Part shown: positions 57,994 through 64,000 of the stretch, piece after piece | How the letters are laid out: every line of letters starts with the position of its first letter | How positions within the stretch are numbered: the first letter of the stretch is position 1 | Source: Paramoeba atlantica | Lineage: Eukaryota; Discosea | DNA: 64,000 nt | NCBI GenBank assembly: GCA_977017575.1 | Contig: CDRNVI010000067.1 | Span: forward strand, 141,662 to 205,661 | Direction of reading: 5' to 3' | Program-made: the position numbers and the translations under genes | The notes under the pieces: model-generated | Told to the model about the DNA's origin: nothing | The model's input: only the letters and a program-made list of their open reading frames with translations | Database searches by the model: none

Positions 57994-60780
57994 ATGAAGG
58001 ACTCAGATGATGCGGTTGATGTGGTGAAGCCGATGGATATCGTCCGCGGAAGTCTGAACAAGAAAGACATGACAAAAGAGTACAATTCTTCCCTTCTTGC
58101 CTCTATGGCGAAAGAAGTCCAAAACGGCTTGAAAAGTACCGAATGCGAGACATTTGCAGCCACTCTTTTAAAGAAGAAAAGGCTCGCCTTGATCTGGAAA
58201 TTGATGTACGAACTTTTGAAGGAGATGCAAAAAAATGTACCCTCGATAGTATACGCACAAGCACTTGGAAATGCCCGTTGTTTTTTTGTTGACATTGAGG
58301 TAGCGCTTTCTGAATTCGCAAGGTCGGAAGTCCCAGAATTGGGTAGCGTTTCACGCGATCTTCGTTATCAATGCGTAATGAATTTGGGAGACTTATGGCG
58401 ATATGAAGCTCAGCTTCCGAAACAATTAACTGATTTGAATGCCACCGAACGAACGGAAGTAAATACTGAATCTCGCAAAGAGGATAAAAAATATCAAGTT
58501 AACGATCATGCGAGCTATGCCTTTGATCACAAAACAATGTCACATGCGATTGAATATTATCAAAGTGCAACCCATTTGAATCCCACCTGGGGCCATGCGT
58601 ACAATCAACTCTCGGTGTGCTATCTTCAAAAGAAACGCTATGTGGACGCGTTACTTTACTCTCTTCTCTCCATGTCGGCGGCTAGGCCTTTTATTCTTTT
58701 TGGATCTGAAAATGCGCAGCGAAATATGAATGCTATTCGAAAAGCGACAGGCTGGTCCGTTAGAGACGAAGGCAGCGAGAACGATAAAGTTGTGACCGAG
58801 GAACAAAAAATAAAGAAAATGGAATCAAGTATTTGCCATCTTTTTGCTACGATCTGTGTAAAAGAAGAAGTAGACCAGGTACTCATGGATCGAGCGACAA
58901 CACTTTGGAAGCGTACCATGGATGAGTCATTTGATTCCCAGGCAGAAGATCAGCCCTTCACAATTTCCCCGAGTCTCGCGGCTTGTCTTCTGTGTATTCA
59001 GAGTCTTCGTAGTGAGAAATCCGAAGTTCAATCCACCCCTTCAAAAAACACAAAAGATTTTACGATGGATAAACTTTTATCAATCTTTTTACGCGGGATT
59101 CTAGACGCCCTAAGTAACGCCCTTTGCCTTTTTCCCAAAGATACTCAAAAAAGTTTAGATGGCGACCCTACCAGCCCGAGTCACATAAAAAATATATCGA
59201 CCACCCCCAACCTCTGCCGATCCTTATTTCAAGCGTTTCTGCTTTTGGCTCCACTTCTTATCGGAGAAACGAAGACAAAGCGCACCTCTGGTATCTTTAC
59301 CCCAACATTTCGTACCTTAGCCCAACACCATTTTAACGTTTGCTGTGAAAAAAGATATGATTTATGGCATTCCCGTATTTGTAGTGGAAAGCCTGTGACG
59401 GGTTTTACCTTTAAAGAGGCTCAGAGTACGTTAACCCGAAGTTCCTTTACCTCGTTTAAAACCTTTTGTGCGCAACAAACACGGAAGGACATTCTGCTTC
59501 ACGAATTACCTCGGTTGTTTTATCTTCCGTTCGAGCTTGGCTTTGCGCTGGATGCGAATGAAATTGGATGCAAAAACAAATCGATTCAAGGCATGGAAGA
59601 TCGTTTGCGTGTCTATTCGCTGAAATCGCCCCATTTTCAAGGTCTAAAGGAAGTCGATCATGTGTTTCAAATGTACTGGCGATTCCTATGGTGCTATCGC
59701 GAAGAATTGGGATTACATTATCGGAAAAGGTGGGATGAAAATGAAATGAGTGTGCGTCAAAAGGAACTCCGCATCAGTAAAATGCAAGACGAGCCCTATG
59801 AAGTCAGGAAACAAATAAGCGCGTCGTCACGAGAAGAGGTGAAAATCGTTCAAAAGAAAAAATCTGTGGTTACGAATATTTCCAAGTCGAGATCAAAATC
59901 AACATTTGCACAGAAAATACCTGAAGCAATTTCATCTCCAACATTGTTGGAAACGCCTGAGATTTCACAAACAACCGAAGCCCTTTCTCAGGATTGGCTC
60001 AGCAATGCATTGGCAAGTCCTAAAGCCTCTGAAATGTTAAGCGATGGAGTCCATAACACACGGAGTGAATTCCAGCTGACACAGCTCGTTCGATCATTTA
60101 GTCGCGTCTTCGAGGAAGAAGACAAGGGAGAAGAAGAATTTGAGAAAGAAAAATTGGGAACGAAATCTGAAAATTCGGAAAAAGAAACGGAAATAGAGGA
60201 GAGAGAAGAATCTGGTGCGGATTCAGATTCGTTCTCTGCGGAAATTGAAAAGGACTTGGACGATATTGTCGGTGAAGTGATGTTTCCAGCCGAATGTAAT
60301 TTTATGGAAGTCATAAAAAAGGATTTTGAGCCTCTCAAAAGGACGACGGAGAATGAAGTCCAGACAAGTTCTCCATTAAATTCTGACTTCTTTGATTCAG
60401 GTGGTCAAAAAGAGACAACAAATGAATGGGTGCAGCCACATGAGTCTAACGCTACATGTAAATGGGATTTTCATGAACCGTCACATTCTGGGATATTAAA
60501 AACGAAACAAGAAAGCTCTGTAATCTTAATGACCGATGTTGGGAAAACAAAAAAAGAAGGGAGGAACGCGGAGAATTTTATTTCTACTCAAATAGGTACT
60601 GACAGTGATATGAAAATGGAAAGGGGCTGGAAACCGACGACGCTTGACTCGCTCCGTCAATGTACCTCTGTCAAAGACGCGAACAGTGGGGAGTACTCTA
60701 TGGATGGCGTTGGCAGTTCGCCTGGCGTTCAATTCTCAATGCTTGCCCCTTTGCTTCATGTCGAGAAAAAAAAGTTATAG
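57994..60780 (+). CDS. SMG7/EST1-like protein (14-3-3-like TPR domain)
   Basis: 928 residues. An N-terminal helical region (55-115: RLALIWKLMYELLKEMQKN) leads to the hallmark of the EST1/SMG5-7 family: YQCVMNLGDLWRYEAQLPKQ at ~125-145 and AIEYYQSATHLNPTWGHAYN-QLSVCY at ~185-210, then ALLYSLLSMSAARPFILFGSEN-AQRN. In SMG5/6/7 this 14-3-3-like TPR domain binds phosphorylated UPF1 in nonsense-mediated decay; in yeast Est1 it serves telomerase. Helical repeats continue to ~620, then a disordered acidic C-terminus with no PIN nuclease domain, so SMG7-like is likelier than SMG6. Single exon. Confidence 0.65.
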   Translation: MKDSDDAVDVVKPMDIVRGSLNKKDMTKEYNSSLLASMAKEVQNGLKSTECETFAATLLKKKRLALIWKLMYELLKEMQKNVPSIVYAQALGNARCFFVDIEVALSEFARSEVPELGSVSRDLRYQCVMNLGDLWRYEAQLPKQLTDLNATERTEVNTESRKEDKKYQVNDHASYAFDHKTMSHAIEYYQSATHLNPTWGHAYNQLSVCYLQKKRYVDALLYSLLSMSAARPFILFGSENAQRNMNAIRKATGWSVRDEGSENDKVVTEEQKIKKMESSICHLFATICVKEEVDQVLMDRATTLWKRTMDESFDSQAEDQPFTISPSLAACLLCIQSLRSEKSEVQSTPSKNTKDFTMDKLLSIFLRGILDALSNALCLFPKDTQKSLDGDPTSPSHIKNISTTPNLCRSLFQAFLLLAPLLIGETKTKRTSGIFTPTFRTLAQHHFNVCCEKRYDLWHSRICSGKPVTGFTFKEAQSTLTRSSFTSFKTFCAQQTRKDILLHELPRLFYLPFELGFALDANEIGCKNKSIQGMEDRLRVYSLKSPHFQGLKEVDHVFQMYWRFLWCYREELGLHYRKRWDENEMSVRQKELRISKMQDEPYEVRKQISASSREEVKIVQKKKSVVTNISKSRSKSTFAQKIPEAISSPTLLETPEISQTTEALSQDWLSNALASPKASEMLSDGVHNTRSEFQLTQLVRSFSRVFEEEDKGEEEFEKEKLGTKSENSEKETEIEEREESGADSDSFSAEIEKDLDDIVGEVMFPAECNFMEVIKKDFEPLKRTTENEVQTSSPLNSDFFDSGGQKETTNEWVQPHESNATCKWDFHEPSHSGILKTKQESSVILMTDVGKTKKEGRNAENFISTQIGTDSDMKMERGWKPTTLDSLRQCTSVKDANSGEYSMDGVGSSPGVQFSMLAPLLHVEKKKL

Positions 60781-60792
60781 ATGTCCAAAACG

Positions 60793-61146
60793 TTAGTTGG
60801 CCGTATCACTCGTGCTTGGCGTAAGCAGCTTCTTTTCAAGCTCAAAAAACTTTGAAGAAAGCAGCACTGATCGATAGTAGCCTAACCTAGCTCTCAAATA
60901 AGGAAGAATCAATACGTTGTTATGAAAAACTACCGTAATAAGCCGCGGAATTGATTGAGTTGTATTTTTGTTTGACATTTTAGTAATTATTTGAAAGAAG
61001 TCTAATGATACGTTATCAAGTTCAGATAGCCTAGCCCTTAAAATGCGTTGTACGCTTTTGTTTGAGATTTTTTTTATTTGTGTTGTAACACTTTCATATG
61101 CTATGTTCTTCATATTTATATATATCTTTTGGAAAATTTTTCCCAT
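60793..61146 (-). CDS. Hypothetical protein, 117 aa, convergent with the SMG7-like gene
   Basis: ATG 61146 to a stop 13 bp from the SMG7-like gene's end. MGKIFQKIYINMKNIAYESV...SKSVQRILRARLSELDNVSL-type helices, ending FELEKKLLTPSTSDTAN. The frame stays protein-like upstream without an ATG (VIHEYTGITLEKLLHKLLGK), so an upstream exon is conceivable. Not recognised; if real, it is the only host-like minus-strand gene here. Confidence 0.3.
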   Translation of the reverse strand: MGKIFQKIYINMKNIAYESVTTQIKKISNKSVQRILRARLSELDNVSLDFFQIITKMSNKNTTQSIPRLITVVFHNNVLILPYLRARLGYYRSVLLSSKFFELEKKLLTPSTSDTAN

Positions 61147-61485
61147 GCGTTTGTAGACGGGAGATTTTCCCAGCAATTTGTGAAGTAGTTTTTCCAACGT
61201 GATACCAGTATATTCGTGTATGACTTTGCCTCAATTGCACCTTCCTTAGTACATTATATAGTAGTACAAGTACGTTGGCTTTTGGCAAACGTTATAGACT
61301 ACAATACGTGAAAACTAACAATTGGTTACGAAAACCGAACTTCCCTTTGTGTATGGTCGATCCACTTTTTTGCCATTGAAAAGCCTAGAAACGCTTCGTT
61401 TACTCTTACCTTTGTTATTTCTCGTTGTCTCATTGTTTTCTGTGCACTCCTTGACACGGCAACTCTGCAGTGCTCTGCTGTAAAC

Positions 61486-64000
61486 ATGCGGAAGACAATA
61501 TCTCGAGAGAATACTCCTATGCGCCGCACTCGTATTCCTGTCCTCTCTCATCTTGCGATATGCTTTGCCGTCTTTTCGATTCATTCGATCGGAGGTTCAT
61601 CCTGCGAAAAGATTTCTAAGTACGAACTATCACCCGTTTCGTGGGTTCCTCCTTGGGCCATTACAACCAGCGATCCGATTCGACGTAGACCGAAATTTCC
61701 TTCTGACAACCTTGAGGACGACAAGAGCTTTCAAACCCGGAGCGTGTCTTCCTCAGGCGCCTCAGGATACTCCAAAGCACGTAGCCCTCCTGCGGGACGC
61801 GAAAGCGCACAATCTGCTTCGTCCATACGAGCCGGGGCTCGACGAGCCGCTGCGGCTGAACGATCCCTTACCAATTCCCCTACTGAATCGGCTCTTGCGA
61901 AAGCCAAAGCGCTGCGACAAGAAATTCACAGCAGTCCCTCACGACAAACATCCCTAAATTCCAATCCAAGCCCAAAGACTGTGACAGCAAATCCGATTTC
62001 CAGCGCCCCCCTTGAGGGAAAAGGAAGTGGAACCAATTCACCAAATGATCCCCGTTCTCGCGCTTCGGGATCTTCCGCAAATGTACACGTTTCGCCTACC
62101 TTATTGGCGCAAGCCACCCAAGCACCTCGAATGAATGCCCGCAGTCTTGGCTCGACCCCTACTCCATTGGCATTACCCCAAGACAGTCCTCACCCCTCTG
62201 GCCTCCCCTCGAGTCTAGCTACACAATTAGTGCAGCTACTCCGGCGGGACGTTAGTGGGTTAAACGCGTTTTTACGAACCTTTACGGTTGAACATTACGA
62301 AAAGGAAAACAGCGAGCCCAATCTGTCAGCGCCACCCCCGAAAAAAACAAACCCTTTGCGTCCCGAGGTCTCACGAAGTTATATTCACCCCCTAGCGTCA
62401 TGGGAGGATCCGGTGCTGCGATGGGTACGGGAGGCGTTGGATTTAGAGGAGATGGGGGTGCAGAACGCAGCGGAAAAAGCACACTTGATTAACCCGACAG
62501 GCTCCGCTGGCGCGACACTGTCCTCCCCTAATGATCCACGAATGGTATTGTTACAAGGCGGGCAAAATGCGTTTGGCCGGCCGAGCGCGGCACATTCGGC
62601 ACCCCATCCGATGCATGGGGCTTCGTCGTTTCCCTCTTTTGGACAGTTTTCTCCCAAGAACAATACGCTCTCCTTTGCCTCTATGCCACAAGAACCATTG
62701 CCCCCGACTCATCGGCTGGAGATTCCGATTTTCGCTCCCAATCACGCCAAACGAGAAGAGACGCCTGTGGGACGATGGCTGGTTCGTGCGCAAATCCGGG
62801 CGCGAACGAGTCTCCCCCCAAGCACTCCCCATAAGAATCCGAATTCCATCAAATCCGGGCGCTCGCGAAGTGTCGAACGACGAGCGCATCCCCCAAAGGG
62901 AGAACGCCAACATGGGAGTTTCTCCTCATCGCGAACTACGCCTACAGGAAGTCGGCGACATCCTTCCGAGAGTGGAAGGCCTTCAAAAACCACAGGATCG
63001 ACCAGTTTCTATGGACCTTCGGGGGCAGGAAGTAGCCCCGTCCCGGGCAAAGAGGAGTACATTCTCACCCATGCCCAGCTCATTCCACAGGAACAGATTG
63101 CCTCATTGTACTCCCTCACGGTTGCGCGCATCAACCCCAACGAAGCCGCGCTAACGTCCCGTTTCGCCACACGTCGCGGGTGGACACTCCAGCGTTCGCC
63201 GTTGAATACACCAAGTGAGGATATTACCCATCACTGGGAGAAGGGGGAGGAAGCCGGGATGCCACAACATCACGCCCATAGCGGTACTGCGCAGCACACC
63301 ACCGACAACGGCCATTCCCCCACGACCTACCGTCGACGAAGCTCCAGCGAGTACGCCATGGGAAAAAACCCCTCCGACGCCCCTACCGGTCTAGTCGTGC
63401 TCTGGGTGCATCTCTCCTATGCCCTCGACCTCAGCGGGTCCTACCGACGTGCCATCTATGAACAACAACAGCGACGACGAGGCCATCAACCCCCCCCCAC
63501 CGGAACCACAAAAGAAATGATGAATGCCAGTGCCACCCTCTCCGCCCCCGGTACCCCCCCATGGCCTGCCTACCTCTCCCAACCTCATCCCCAATACGAC
63601 CCCCCGCCCTCGGAAACCCCCTCCCCCATCTGTACCCTCACGACCTATCCTCGAAGGGTAAGCACAACCCACGCCTCCGCATCACCCTCTTCCCGTTCAT
63701 CCGCAGCTTCTTCCCCTTCCCCTTCCCCTTCCCTAACCCCACCCACCTCAGAGGCATCGCAATCTAAAACCAAAACCCAATCTAAAGCCAAAACGAAACC
63801 CAAAACGAAAGCCAAAGAAGCACAGCAAAATCTTCAAAATCCGCAAAAGGCACAAAATGCACAAAATGCCCAAAATCCGCAAAAGGCACAAAATGCACGA
63901 AATGCACGAAATGAGCGAAATGAACGAAATCTGCAAAATGCACAAAATGAGCGAAAGGAACGAAATCCTCAACATGTCCCAAAGGAACGAAATCCCCCCC
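61486..64000 (+). CDS. Large low-complexity protein, 3' end outside window
   Basis: From ATG 61486 the frame stays open for 838 codons to the window's end; a second ATG at 61519 gives RRTRIPVLSHLAICFAVFSI-HSIGGSSC, which looks like a signal peptide with cleavage near GGSS-C. The rest is Ser/Pro/Arg/Gln-rich and mostly disordered, with short structured islands (LATQLVQLLRRDVSGLNAFL at ~245; EEYILTHAQLIPQEQIASLY-SLTVARI at ~530; GLVVLWVHLSYALDLSGSYR at ~640). It then enters a PSPSPS/KTKTQSKAKTK stretch and an (A/E)-(Q/R)-N repeat. Upstream, a CT-rich tract ends in AG 16 bp before the ATG. No family recognised; secreted, surface or scaffold protein are possibilities. Confidence 0.75.
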   Translation, partial: MRKTISRENTPMRRTRIPVLSHLAICFAVFSIHSIGGSSCEKISKYELSPVSWVPPWAITTSDPIRRRPKFPSDNLEDDKSFQTRSVSSSGASGYSKARSPPAGRESAQSASSIRAGARRAAAAERSLTNSPTESALAKAKALRQEIHSSPSRQTSLNSNPSPKTVTANPISSAPLEGKGSGTNSPNDPRSRASGSSANVHVSPTLLAQATQAPRMNARSLGSTPTPLALPQDSPHPSGLPSSLATQLVQLLRRDVSGLNAFLRTFTVEHYEKENSEPNLSAPPPKKTNPLRPEVSRSYIHPLASWEDPVLRWVREALDLEEMGVQNAAEKAHLINPTGSAGATLSSPNDPRMVLLQGGQNAFGRPSAAHSAPHPMHGASSFPSFGQFSPKNNTLSFASMPQEPLPPTHRLEIPIFAPNHAKREETPVGRWLVRAQIRARTSLPPSTPHKNPNSIKSGRSRSVERRAHPPKGERQHGSFSSSRTTPTGSRRHPSESGRPSKTTGSTSFYGPSGAGSSPVPGKEEYILTHAQLIPQEQIASLYSLTVARINPNEAALTSRFATRRGWTLQRSPLNTPSEDITHHWEKGEEAGMPQHHAHSGTAQHTTDNGHSPTTYRRRSSSEYAMGKNPSDAPTGLVVLWVHLSYALDLSGSYRRAIYEQQQRRRGHQPPPTGTTKEMMNASATLSAPGTPPWPAYLSQPHPQYDPPPSETPSPICTLTTYPRRVSTTHASASPSSRSSAASSPSPSPSLTPPTSEASQSKTKTQSKAKTKPKTKAKEAQQNLQNPQKAQNAQNAQNPQKAQNARNARNERNERNLQNAQNERKERNPQHVPKERNPP
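63823..63985 (+). repeat. Coding 9-bp repeats in the low-complexity gene
   Basis: GCACAAAAT/GCACGAAAT/GAGCGAAAT units encode A-Q-N, A-R-N and E-R-N triplets with occasional P-Q-K. Continues to the window edge. Typical of expansion by slippage. Confidence 0.8.

Noticed and set aside
61147-61197. Start of the small minus-strand ORF at 61197
   Set aside because: The codon is TTG; first in-frame ATG is at 61146, though upstream sequence looks coding and may be another exon.

Overview
The window looks like nuclear DNA of an intron-poor unicellular eukaryote, a protist or alga. The evidence is long uninterrupted ATG-to-stop reading frames, a likely nonsense-mediated-decay factor (SMG7/EST1-like), a possible RNase P subunit, and eukaryotic mobile elements: hAT, Tc1/mariner, pogo-like and Harbinger-like DNA transposons, an endonuclease-bearing LINE, a tRNA-derived SINE and many MITEs. 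I cannot name the species. Every host-type gene I accept with confidence lies on the + strand, and several have a CT-rich tract ending in AG just before the ATG. This recalls directional gene clusters or trans-splicing, but is not proof of either.

Layout. 1-9350 holds two near-identical tandem copies of a 5451-bp segment. Each copy carries the end or body of a helical-repeat gene, a nonsense-disrupted LRR gene, a MITE and an intact LRR gene. From 9350 to 21300 is an LRR gene array (10760, 12984, 15807, 17599, 18833, 20450) separated by a SINE, a LINE fragment and MITEs. From 21300 to 33000 is a transposon graveyard, with a four-level nest at 22444-25510, Tc1-like and pogo-like remnants at 25800-28030, and another MITE at 30338-31123. 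At 33110 is one more LRR gene, and at 34853-36306 the RNase P-like gene with a small overlapping ORF. From 37800 to 56350 a truncated hAT transposase, a hAT MITE with an 8-bp target duplication, a Tc1 deletion derivative, a reverse-transcriptase fossil, a LINE 3' end with a SINE inside it and several palindromic elements alternate with LRR genes at 42001, 50221 and 52845 and a broken one at 43931. From 56465 to the end are a decayed divergent LRR gene, the SMG7-like gene, and a large low-complexity reading frame that starts at 61486 and runs off the window.

The main theme is a 16-copy LRR family with a plant-like N-terminal cap (W...C-x-W-x2-V-x-C) and 21-22-residue repeats; 11 copies look intact and 5 are broken. 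It splits into at least four subgroups. One subgroup (15807, 18833, 20450, 33110) ends in C-V-V-G, C-V-V-S, C-K-V-S and C-T-V-C. These are CaaX-like prenylation boxes, and the same proteins progressively lose the cap cysteines. I read this as a cytosolic, membrane-anchored branch of a family usually assumed to be extracellular.

The second theme is a set of small elements flanked by TA whose inverted ends start CTGT or CTAT followed by a C-run and then a different word in each family. Some carry the same GC hairpin next to a T-run.
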